From: Phascolarctos cinereus
Taxonomy: Eukaryota; Chordata; Mammalia; Diprotodontia; Phascolarctidae
Direction of reading: 5' to 3'
Assembly (NCBI RefSeq): GCF_002099425.1
Contig: NW_018343979.1
Span: 3,521,501-3,585,500, forward strand
Length of the DNA: 64,000 bases
Part shown: piece by piece, positions 55,552 to 64,000 of the stretch
Numbering within the stretch: position 1 is the first letter of the stretch
Layout: the number at the start of each line of letters is the position of its first letter
Program-made: the position numbers and the translations under genes
Notes under the pieces: generated by a model
What the model was told of the DNA's origin: nothing
Seen by the model: the letters and a program-made list of their open reading frames with translations, nothing else
Database searches by the model: none

Positions 55552-56131
55552 TTTGTTATTGTTCATTCTTCACTTTAGAAGAGGACCAATGACATCATGG
55601 GGTTATGTGTAGACTGGAGCATAAATTGGATTTAAATGAGGCAGAGTTGCACAAAGTCATCAGCTGACTCTCTCTTCCAGAGTTATGGAAGTCTAATGGC
55701 AAGATAAAAGTCAGGACAACTGGCAATGGCCCAGGATGCTGTGGATAACCTTGATGTATTTGATGTCTGACCAAGCTCTAAGTGTTCCAAAGCACTTGCT
55801 TCCGCCATCATCATGGCCATTGGAACAAATTGTTCTCATCCACGTCTTCTGCCAGCAAAAGTCTTCACATGCTTGGAAAAGACACCTCCATAAATCACCG
55901 AAGGGTTTGAGGCCTATTGGTTACCCTCAACCTAGTTTAGCCCATTCTACTGTGATACTTTCACTAGGGTGTTGCTACTCCACATGCTACAGTTTCTTGG
56001 AGCCCTAGGGATATATGGGATATTCAGGAAGGAGCAGCATTTCTGGTGTCAGGGCTTGCTGAACCCTTTTCAACGCTGTTCATCCAGTTTTGGTGTCCAC
56101 CTAGCACTCAACTCCCACCCGTGGTTTTAAA
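55552..56131 (+). mobile_element. Unnamed interspersed repeat (family U), full copy with target-site duplication
   Basis: A roughly 580-bp insertion flanked by a perfect 13-bp duplication AACTAGAGTAATT (55539-55551 and 56132-56144). It ends in a weak A-rich tail (GGTTTTAAAA), which points to LINE-driven retrotransposition. It begins TTGTTATTGTTCATTC and contains AGAGGACCAATGACATCATGG, AATTGGATTTAAATGAGGC, AGTTGCACAAAGTCATCAG and GACCAAGCTCTAAGTGTTCC. An open frame of 90 codons (55736-56008) lies inside but looks fortuitous. Its first part matches 23530-23955 on the other strand. Confidence 0.7.
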
Positions 56132-56702
56132 AACTAGAGTAATTGATAGCACAAGATGGTGCTTATGTTGAATTTTAATAAGAAGTAATAATATTTAAAA
56201 TTTTTAAATAATTAATCTTTCTTTCAAACATCCTTTTTATTTTGGTAATCATATCATTTATACTGCTGAACTTATCAAAGTTTAAAAGCTAGATTAGGAA
56301 GGAAGATTCAAGCATTTTCCTCTCAGCTCAATGATCTCCAGTACTCCTCAGGGGAGCTAGTGTTCTTCTGGGGCCAAACAGAATGGATCTAATCCATTTT
56401 TCATGAGCTATCAGACTCCTGAAAATGCCTTGGAATTTAACTAGATCCCTGAGACAACTATTATTGTTTCAAGTCTCTGTTTTATTTTTCTCCTTATTTT
56501 AATAAATTTTCTTCTGCAATATTACAAAATATGTGCAGGTGGGGAGCAGATAACTGAATAGTAGGTATAGCCTACATAGAGTTTCCCACATTTCTTCTGT
56601 GGAGGGTAGGAGTCCAAAGTTTACAAGGACCCTTCTTGTTGTGGGAGTATTTGACACAGTGGTAACATATACATAGAACTCATAGAAATAAATTTTTAGC
56701 AT

Positions 56703-56850
56703 GTATGGTATAATGGAAAGACCACTGGACTTGGAATCAGGAAGACTTATATTTCAGGGGCAACTCTGACACTATCTATATGAGTATTTAAGTCATTAAT
56801 TTCATTAAGCCTGAAGAAACTCTCTAGGCCTCTGTATTCAGTCATAGGCA
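56703..56850 (+). mobile_element. MIR SINE
   Basis: TATGGTATAATGGAAAGACCACTGGACTTGGAATCAGG, TTTAAGTCATTAATTTCATTAAGCC, CTCTAGGCCTCTGTATTC: plus-strand MIR, shortened. Confidence 0.68.
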
Positions 56851-58097
56851 TTTGCCATCTGTATTGATGGAGTTCCCCCGCCCACCTCCCCAAATCTGAG
56901 ATCATTGACACATTGACTTCAGATATTTGCTATGTTGTTGTGAACATGTCTACAGTGGCTATGCCATACAGTTCATGAATTAGGATCTGGGATCATGAAA
57001 TTGAATTAGAAACACACATAACCTAATTGGGAGGAGAAGTGACTGGGTATTTTTTCCCTCTGAAACACAGAGATGAATGTTTCAAAGTCCAAAAAGGAGA
57101 AAAAAAATTCAGGAGACCCAAGATGAAAAATGGAAAATGTCTCTGTAATAGAGTGAAAAGCCATTTACACTCATTGTGTTCCCTTACTTATTGTTAAAGC
57201 ATATAAAATATGTAGTCACTCTGGAAAGATGGTGTATATCAGTGGATGCATCATATAAAGAAAACTAAACATTTTTATCTCAGCTCTACTCTCCTCTTTG
57301 CTATTTTTCATGTATAAACTTGACTATAATACCTTGATAAAATGCAAATATGGTTCTTAGAGAGGACAGCATGTTAAGCCATTCCTATCCATCAACTCAT
57401 CAGCACACATTCTCTTGGTGGTGATGGAAAGGAATATAGGCAGATTGTTCTGGAGTTAGATCAGACTGGTTCATGAGAGCTGATTGTTATATTCTCAATA
57501 CATTTATACCTTGGGAATTGGCAAATGCTACAAATCAGGGCTTGATTTATTGTTTTGTTGATTACCTAAATTTAAGAAAGCGATAGATTAAATGTTAATA
57601 ATGAATATTAAACTCAAAAATATGCTATTCATTTTTGTAGAACCAGTTACTAAACATTTACCAGTATATTCCTGATCACAAGTAATAATAACAATGATGA
57701 TGATGATGATTATGACAATAACAGTCACAGGATTAGAAAAAATTTTAGGCTTTAGCTCTATTCTCCCTACCTCTAAATCCCAAGATTTACCTAACACCTT
57801 GAATTAATCATTGGAGAATAACTCTTAGCTTTATTGATTCCCTCAACTTTTCTTTTCAAAGATCTAACTGATATTAAAGGAAAATGAACAAAAATGGAAG
57901 GGGCATTACTTTGTTTCATACTGGTGAGTGAATCACTAGAGGCAGAGGTATAAGTAGAATTTTTGAGTCAATGGCAAGCTCTACAAATTGTGCCTCACAT
58001 ATAGTGTGAAAATTGGCTTCATATAAGTTATGGGGAGGTCTTGTGGGAAATATGCTGAACCTTGGGAGGTCCCTTAGTGGGACACTACCAATGATCA
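56851..58097. other. Unassigned DNA
   Basis: No gene was seen. A short (GAT)n run lies near 57696-57711 and an AATAATAACAATGATG stretch around it. Confidence 0.5.
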
Positions 58098-58172
58098 ATC
58101 AATATTAATTAATCAGCAAACATTTATCCAGCACCTACTATGTGCCTGCATTGTGTTAAGCACTAAGATGAA
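58098..58172 (-). mobile_element. L2 3' tail, antisense
   Basis: CAATCAATATTAATTAATCAGCAAACATTTATCCAGCACCTACTATGTGCC, TGTGTTAAGCACTAAG: reversed L2 end. Confidence 0.7.
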
Positions 58173-58390
58173 GTTCCTGGGCCACTGCAAGGGCACTGAC
58201 AAGAGAGAGAGCCAGGTGGATGTTGCTTAGAGAAGACATAACCTGAGATGCAACCATAGGGAGAAAGTGGCTTATCTGGTAGCTTCCTATTTTATTATTT
58301 ACATTTTGCAATTTTTTCCAAATACCATCACCACTTTGAAATATATCCTTCAACCTGCCACTACTCAGAAAGTCATCCCTTGTAGCAAAA

Positions 58391-58398
58391 GGAGAGAG

Positions 58399-58445
<47 letters not shown>

Positions 58446-58447
58446 GA
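58391..58447. repeat. (GA)n microsatellite
   Basis: About 27 GA units with one CG interruption, adjoining the left side of an L1 fragment. Confidence 0.95.
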
Positions 58448-58479
58448 GGTAGATCAGCAAAACTAATCAACAGATCAAT

Positions 58480-58700
58480 AGACTCTAGCAGCATATACAA
58501 TGTCCCATACCCCTAGCCTCCTACCTCTGTATCAAGGGAAGGGAGGCACGTTTTCCCATCTCTTTTCAAGGGCCAAGAATGATTTATATAATTGTATAGT
58601 TTGTTGTTACTCTTTTTTCCATTTACATTGTTGTAGTCATTGTACCTATTGTTTTCCTGGTTCTGGGCCATTTATTATTTTAGCTGATTATTTTTAAGAG
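58480..58700 (-). mobile_element. L1 3' UTR fragment (subfamily B), antisense
   Basis: CATATACAATGTCCCATACCCC, TCAAGGGAAGGGAGGCACGTTTTCCCATCTC, TTTACATTGTTGTAGTCATTGTACCTATTGTTTTCCTGGTTCTG match the segment at 30.0-30.2 kb. Confidence 0.72.
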
Positions 58701-59099
58701 CTAAGCTCAGTTATTTCTACTTGGTGGAATACAAGTGCTTTCTACTCCATTGTCCCACCCTAGTTGCATCTTGGTCCAAAGGCAAGAGGTATAGAGACTT
58801 GGAATATTGAATTTAAGTGGAAAAATTAATCTAGAAGCATAATTATTTTTTCTTTTTATGGATAGCTTCCCATAATTAGAAATGTCTGTGTTCAGGCTGT
58901 ATGAGGTGTTTACAATTATTAATTTCTAGTTGATCCAAACCCACTAAGAAGAATATCTGGCAACAATCATTTACACAGCAGTAACTGTGAGCATGTGGGC
59001 AGGTGATTAGTTCCTACTGGGTTATAATTCATATATGCTGGATAATTAGATTTTTTCTCCTTAAAAATCTGAAATAGATTGCATCTCAGAATCCCCCAA
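58701..59099. other. Unassigned DNA
   Basis: Nothing recognisable was seen. Confidence 0.45.
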
Positions 59100-59158
59100 A
59101 CATAGAATCATTAAATCCCAGAATTGGGATGAACATCGGAGGTCTCCAAGTCCAACTT
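59100..59158 (-). mobile_element. MIR or CR1/L3 end fragment
   Basis: CATAGAATCATTAAATCCCAGAATTGGGATGAACATCGGAGGTCTCCAAGTCCAAC is the shared antisense end motif of these old families. It is too short to decide which. Confidence 0.5.
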
Positions 59159-59324
59159 TTTATTTCCTCCCCCAATATATTTTATCCATTTCTTTAAATA
59201 TTTCTCAATTATATGTGAAAATTTTTTTAACATTCATTTTAAAAGATTTTGAGTTTTAAATTTTCTCCCTCCCTCACTCCTTTCCCTCTACCTTAAGAAG
59301 GCAAACAATTTGATATAGATTGTA

Positions 59325-59712
59325 ATAGCTATGACATGCAATGACATATGAGTAACATGCTACAAATCTGGCATGATGCATGTGTGACATGGCATGACCC
59401 AGGTGTGACACAGTGTGATACAGGCACAATATGATGTGGTGCTGGCATGATGAAAGTTTGACATGATTAGGAAATAGCACAATGTGAAATGACTCATTAT
59501 GAAATGGTGTGACGCTGGCATAATGCATGTGTGATGTGGCATGACACACTGTGATGCAAACATGACATGCTATGCCATGACACAGGCATGATATTAACAC
59601 AGCTCATGTGTGCCATGGCACAGCAAGGCACTGTGATGTGGGTATGATGTGGCATGTTGCAGGTGTGACATGGCATGACACAGGTGTGGCATTGTGTGAT
59701 GCTGGCTTGACA
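59325..59712 (+). repeat. Degenerate minisatellite, about 390 bp
   Basis: Irregular tandem words such as TGTGACATGGCATGACACAGG, GATGTGGTGCTGGCATGATG and GTGATGTGGGTATGATGTGGCATG recur throughout. The sub-period is about 10 bp and a coarser unit about 40-60 bp. It lies between the L1 3' tail and a MAR1. Overlapping antisense frames rich in H, C, M and S are by-products. Confidence 0.85.
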
Positions 59713-59945
59713 CACATAGGTGGCACAGTGGATAGGGTGCTGGGCCTCAGAAAGATTCATCTTCCTGAGTTTAAAATTTACTTCAGACTAGTCATATGAC
59801 CTTGGACAAGTCACTTAACTCTGCCTTAGTTCCTTATTGTAAAATGAGTTAGAGAAGGAAATTTGGAAACCACTCATGTATCTTTTCCAAGAAAACCTCA
59901 CAAAAAGTTTTATGTGACTGAAAAAGACTGAACAAAAACAAAAAT
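59713..59945 (+). mobile_element. MAR1-like SINE in the L1 3' UTR
   Basis: CATAGGTGGCACAGTGGATAGGGTGCTGGGCC, TTCATCTTCCTGAGTTTAAAATTTACTTCAG, CTTGGACAAGTCACTTAACTC, TGTAAAATGAGTTAGAGAAGG, ATCTTTTCCAAGAAAACC, AAAAAGACTGAACAAAAAC: plus-strand copy. Confidence 0.88.
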
Positions 59946-60445
59946 GAAAACAACATATATGTGAAGTCATGCAAAACATTCCATATCAGCCATATTGCCA
60001 GAGAAAACTTAGAACCCCCTCTCTTACCCCTCCCAAAAAAAAAAACCCAAGAAAAATAAAGAAAGTGAAAAAGTATGTACTAGTCTGTATTCAGATTCTA
60101 TCAATTGTATTTCTGGAGGTTGACAGCATTTTTCATCATAAGTCCTTCAGAATTGTCTTTGGATCATTTTATTGATCAGAATAGCTCAATTACATTAACA
60201 GTTGCTCATCATACAGTATTACTTTTCCAGCGTACAGTGATCTCTTGGTCCTGCTCATTTCACTTTGCAACAATTCAAAGAAGTCTTCCAGGCCTTTTCT
60301 GAAACCATCCTGCTAGTCATTAGAGCATAATAATGATTCATCACAATCATATACCAGAACTTATTCAGCCATTACACAATTGATGGATATTTCCTTAATT
60401 TCCAATTCTTTGCCACCACTAAAAGAGCTGTTCGTACATACAAGT

Positions 60446-60498
60446 CCTTTTCTTCTTTCCTTCCTTCCTTCCTTCCTTCCTTCCTTCCTTCCTTCCTT

Positions 60499-60563
<65 letters not shown>

Positions 60564-60611
60564 TCTTTCTTTCTCTCTTTCTTTCTCTCTTTCTTTCTCT
60601 CTTTCTTTCTC

Positions 60612-60672
<61 letters not shown>

Positions 60673-60731
60673 TTTCCTTCTTTCCTTCTTTCCTTCTTTC
60701 TTTCCTTCTTTCTTTCCTTCTTTCTTTTCTT

Positions 60732-60812
<81 letters not shown>
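60446..60812. repeat. (CCTT)n/(CTTT)n/(CTCTCTTT)n microsatellite, about 365 bp
   Basis: Blocks of CCTT, then CTCTCTTT, then CTTT with CTT slips, on the plus strand. It replaces the short pyrimidine stretch that precedes the GGGATACAGA landmark in the homologous L1 at 15.9 kb. The long frames across it on both strands are artefacts. Confidence 0.95.
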
Positions 60813-60815
<3 letters not shown>

Positions 60816-62203
60816 TGGGATACAGACCCAGTAAAGGTATTGCTGGGTCAAAGTGTATGCACAGTTTTATAGTTCTTTGGGCATAGTGCCAAATTGCTCT
60901 CCAGGATGATAGATTCATTCACAACTCCACCAATAGTACATTAGCGTTCCATTTTTTATATCCTCTCCAGCATTTGTCATTTTCTTTTTGTGTTATCTTA
61001 GCCAATCTGATAGGTGTGAAATGGCATCTCAGAACCAATTTGATCTTCATTTTTCTACTCAATAGTGATTTAGAGCATTCTTTCATTTGGCTATAGATAG
61101 CTTTGATTTCTTCTTCTGAAAACCAGCTATTTATATCCTTTAACCATTTATCAATTAAGAAATGACTGATTCTTATAAATTTGACTCAGTTTTTTATGTA
61201 TTTGAGAAATAAGGCCTTTATAAGTGAAACCTGAAGGGTTTTTTTTTCAGTTTTCTGCTTTCTTTCTAATATTGACAGCATTGGTTTTGATTGTTCCCAT
61301 AATGCTCTTTATCTTTTTTTATTACAAACTCTTCCCTTATCCATAGATCTGACAGGTAAAATTTTCAATGCTTTCCTAATATGCTAATGATATCAACCTT
61401 TATATCTAAATTATGTACCCATTTTGACCTTATCTTGGTATATAGTATAAAATATTGCTCTTTACCTAGTTTCTGCCAAACTGCTTTTCAGTTTTCCCAG
61501 AAATTTTACATCAAGTAGTGAGTTCTTGCCCCCCAAACTTGGATCAATTTCTTATTTCTGGGTTTTGATAATTATATATAGAAATACTAATGATATATGT
61601 AGGTTTATTTTATATCCTGCAAATTTGCTAAAGTTGTTAATTATTTCAACTATTTTTTTAATTTATTCTCTATGTATACCATCATAGTGATGATAGAGGA
61701 CATCCTTACTTCATTCCTGATGTTATTGGGAAGGCTTCTAGTTTAGTTCCATTATAGGTAACACTTGATGATGGTTCTAAGTAGATACTACTTATCATTA
61801 TAAGGGAAGCTCCATTTATTTCTATACTTCCTAGAATTTTTAATAGGAATAAGTGTTGTATTTTGTCAAAGTTTTTTTCTGAATGCGTTGAGATATTAAT
61901 ATGACTTTTGTTATTGATAACATCAATTAAACTGAAAGTTTTCTTAATATTGAACTAACCCTATATTCCTAGCATAAAATCTGTTTGGTCATAATGAATT
62001 ATCTTTGTAATATATTACTATAATCTTCTTGCTAGTATTTTATTTAAGTTTTTTGTGCCAATATTATTAGGGAAATTTGTCTATAGTTTTGTTCTCTGTT
62101 TTTGCTCTTTGTGGTTTAGGTATCAGCACCAAATTTATGTCTTAAAAATAGTAGGACTTCTTCTTTGCTTCTGTGCCCAAAAATAGTTAATATAACATTG
62201 GAA

Positions 62204-62386
62204 TTAATTATACTTTAAATGTTTGATAGAGTTTACTTGTGAATCTGTCTGGTCACAGAGATTGTTTTTCTTAGGGAGTTCATTGGTGGCTTGTTCAATT
62301 TTTTCCCCTAAGATATAGTTATTAAAGTATTCCATTTCCTCTTCTGATAATATGGACAATTTATATTTTTGTAAATATGTATCCAT
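62204..62386 (-). pseudogene. L1 ORF2 pre-RT segment, decayed
   Basis: The minus-strand 60-codon frame contains [31 protein letters not shown] and NELPKKN, matching the conserved L1 ORF2 stretch just before the reverse transcriptase. The usual SPGPDGF follows in the family but is altered here. It belongs to the long antisense L1. Confidence 0.75.
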
Positions 62387-63179
62387 TTCATTTAGATAAT
62401 TAGATTTATAGCTATTTAATTGGGCATAACACCTCCTAATAGTAGCTTTAATTTCTTCTTCATTGGTGGTGCATTTATGTTTAGTATTGATATTATTTCA
62501 TTGTCTATGGTACCTTTTAGCAAAATGTAATTTCCCTGCTCATATCTTTAATTATGTCTCTTTTTGCTTTTGTTTTTTCTGTGATCATGGTTGCTCCCCT
62601 CCACCTTTTTTTTTTTAATTTCAGCTGCATCACAATAGATTCTGTTTCAACCCCTTATTTTAACTCTGTATGTATTGCTGTTTCTAGTGTGTTTCTTGTG
62701 AACAACATATTTTAGGATTTTTGCTTTTAATCTGTTCTGCTATCTGCTTTCATTTTAAGAGTGAGTTGATCCCATTCACATTCACAGTTAGGATTACTGT
62801 GTATTTCCCTCCATTTTATCCACCCCTCCATTTAGCCTTCTGTCTTTCTTACTTTGACCTTCTTCAAAAGTCTGTTTTGTTTTTAATCCACTCTCCCTTC
62901 TATCAGCCCCACTCTTTCTCTTAAGCCCTTCACTATTAGCTTCCCTGTAGGGTAAGATAGATTTCTATACTCAACTGATCATTTATGTTATTCCCAATTT
63001 GAGCCAGTTCAAATGAGAGTAATGTTCAAGTGTTGCCTGCCATTCCCTCATTTTCTCCTCCACTATAAAAACTCTTCCTGTTAATTCCTTTAAATATGAT
63101 ACCTAGTCTCTTTTTTGATCATAGCTTTAGATAGTCAAAAAAATCATAAATTATATCTCCTTGATCTATTTTCCAGGTC

Positions 63180-63690
63180 AGTTGTTTCCCCAATGAGACA
63201 TTTCTCATTTTCTTCCTTTTTTCCCCCTTCTTTTGACTTCATTTTATCATTTCTTGATGTCTCATGGAGTCGTTAGCTTCTGTTTGCACAACTCTAATTT
63301 TAAAGGAATTATTTTCTTCAGTGAAGTTTTGTACCTTTTTTTCCCCCAATTTGGGCAATTCTGCTTATTAAGAGGTTCTTTTGGGCATCTTTTATTGTTA
63401 GTTAATTTTATTTTTATGTTGTTATTTTCATCAGCATTAATGTCTCTTTCACCAAGTTATTCCTAATTTTCTTGTATCCCTCTCACCCCCCCCCAACTTT
63501 TCCTCTATCTCCCTTATTTTATTTTAAAAATCCTTCCTTTTTTTTGCTCTTCCAGGAATTCTTATTGGGTTTGTATCCAATTTGCTTTTTTTCTTTTGCA
63601 GCTTTGCTTTGTAGCTTTCTTTTGACATTGTTGTCTTCTGAGTTTGTGTCTTAATCTTCCCTGTCATCATACTAACTTTTTAAGGTAAAG
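63180..63690 (-). pseudogene. L1 ORF1 remnant, decayed
   Basis: The plus strand CCAATGAGACATTTCTCATTTTCTTCC, TTTCTTGATGTCTCATGGAGTCGTTAGCTTCTG and AAAGGAATTATTTTCTTCAGTGAAG is the complement of the ORF1 coiled-coil region. It parallels 22960-23100 (GAGATATTTCATGTTTTC, CAGTGTCTCAAAGTCATTAGCTTCC, GAAGTTATTTTCTTTAGTAAG). Confidence 0.7.
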
Positions 63691-63699
63691 TTCTTTTTG

Positions 63700-63852
63700 G
63701 TTATTTGCTTCCCCCACCCACACCCCAGGGTTAAGTGTCTTGCCCAGGATCATACAGCTAGTAAGTGTCTGAGGCCAGATTTGAACTCAGGAGGATGAAT
63801 CTTTGTGGCTCCAGGCCCAGCATTCTATTCACTGTGCCACTTGGCTGACCTT
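63700..63852 (-). mobile_element. MAR1/WSINE-type SINE head in L1
   Basis: CAGGGTTAAGTGTCTTGCCCAGGATCATACAGCTAGTAAGTGTCTGAGGCC, TTTGAACTCAGGAGGATGAATC, CTCCAGGCCCAGCATTCTATTCACTGTGCCACTTGGCTG: antisense head and core. Inserted in or next to the L1 5' region. Confidence 0.85.
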
Positions 63853-64000
63853 TATGTTAAAATCAGACTCTGCTCCTAGGATGTAGGGGGCACTTTTCCA
63901 AGCTTCAGATTTTTCATGCTGCTGTTTTTAGAGGTAGTTGTAAAGGTTTGTAAGATTTTGGGGCTTCCAAGGTGGTATGATCTAAGGAGAGGTGAAGGCA

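Larger units (their letters stand above)
54905..56475 (-). mobile_element. CR1/L3-type LINE 3' end, antisense, apparently split by later insertions
   Basis: Left part (54905-55115): ACCTCCAGGGAGAAAGATTTCACTACCTCTCAAGGCAGTCC, GTGCTAATTATTAAGGAGTTTTTCCTTAAACTTAACC. Right part (56340-56475): TTCTTCTGGGGCCAAACAGAATGGATCTAATCC, then GAGACAACTATT. The parts are consecutive in the family order (compare 43.2-43.4 kb), so the 1.2 kb between them is later insertion. Confidence 0.55.
59160..64000 (-). mobile_element. Long antisense L1 (subfamily A), continues beyond the window
   Basis: On the minus strand the order is 5' untranslated region (from beyond 64000 to about 63690), ORF1 (about 63690-63180), ORF2 (about 63150-59960, scattered), and 3' untranslated region (to 59160). 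Landmarks on the plus strand: GGGATACAGACCCAGTAAAGGTATTGCTGGGTCAAAG, CCAAATTGCTCTCCAGGATG, TGATAGGTGTGAAATGGCATCTCAG, TCTGTTCTGCTATCTGCTTTCATTTTAAGAGTGAGTTGATCCC. It is enlarged by a minisatellite, two SINEs and a microsatellite. The decay is heavy, with no long frame left. Confidence 0.85.

Noticed and set aside
59274-59760. Overlapping His/Cys/Met-rich antisense frames that look like a cysteine-rich protein
   Set aside because: Several frames are open at once because the underlying minisatellite has a short period. There is no start context or domain.
60361-60918. Long open frames on both strands (159-185 codons)
   Set aside because: They arise from the pyrimidine microsatellite. Only their ends are L1 ORF2 remnants.
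1-64000. CRISPR arrays, bacterial operons, rRNA or tRNA genes
   Set aside because: None seen. The sequence is vertebrate repeat-rich DNA, and tRNA-like boxes occur only in SINE heads.

Overview
The window is AT-rich mammalian nuclear DNA, almost certainly from a marsupial. It holds many copies of CORE-SINEs of the marsupial MAR1 type and of a related short SINE resembling the Australian-marsupial WSINE1 (GGGCAGCTAGGTGG... head, ...CACTTAACCCCAATTGCCT end). It also holds MIR, L2 and CR1/L3 fossils, marsupial L1 3' ends, and a half-L1 (HAL1) that carries ORF1 but no ORF2. The WSINE-like copies favour an Australian lineage, but that is a memory-based inference without a database search. I found no functional host gene. 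Every open reading frame is short, and those I could interpret lie in repeats, microsatellites or pseudogenes. The window reads as intergenic or deep-intronic 'gene desert'.

Layout. 0-11 kb: a 5'-truncated HAL1/L1 tail (2.7-3.6 kb, with target-site duplication), a CR1/L3 piece, three same-strand copies of a small hAT-like inverted-repeat transposon (5.1, 6.9 and 9.3 kb), a (CA)n(TG)n(TA)n palindrome, and several SINEs. 11.3-14.4 kb: a full-length HAL1 with a 17-bp duplication at its ends and a SINE nested in its ORF1. 15.3-21.1 kb: an antisense L1 tail, then a long, layered, antisense CR1/L3-type LINE region with SINEs inside it, then L2. 22.5-26.1 kb: an old L1 ORF2 on the + strand, split just after its FADD catalytic motif by an antisense fragment holding only the 5' end of another L1. 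That fragment itself contains another interspersed repeat. A MAR1 sits inside a MIR just downstream.

27-42 kb: scattered MIR/L2, an antisense L1 broken by a SINE with a 440-bp pyrimidine microsatellite tail and by a MAR1, an L1 5' end without its body (32.7 kb), a processed pseudogene of ribosomal protein gene RPL30 (34.2-34.7 kb), and a fossil of a class I (gammaretrovirus-like) endogenous retrovirus consisting of the end of env plus its 3' LTR (36.3-37.2 kb). 42-59 kb: dense ancient repeats (MIR, L2, CR1/L3, MAR1), several dinucleotide arrays, a mariner-like end and a 580-bp repeat with clean target-site duplication. 59.2-64 kb: one long antisense L1 that runs off the window end, enlarged by a degenerate minisatellite, a MAR1, a 365-bp pyrimidine microsatellite and a SINE.

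No genes work together here. The content is the record of successive waves of retrotransposition (CR1/L3 and L2, then MIR, then MAR1/WSINE, L1 and HAL1), using enzymes supplied in trans. I saw no undescribed system that I can defend. The most useful observations are the nested insertions that order the families in time, the 3'-truncated L1 fragment, the microsatellites seeded by retroelement tails, and two interspersed repeat families I could not name.
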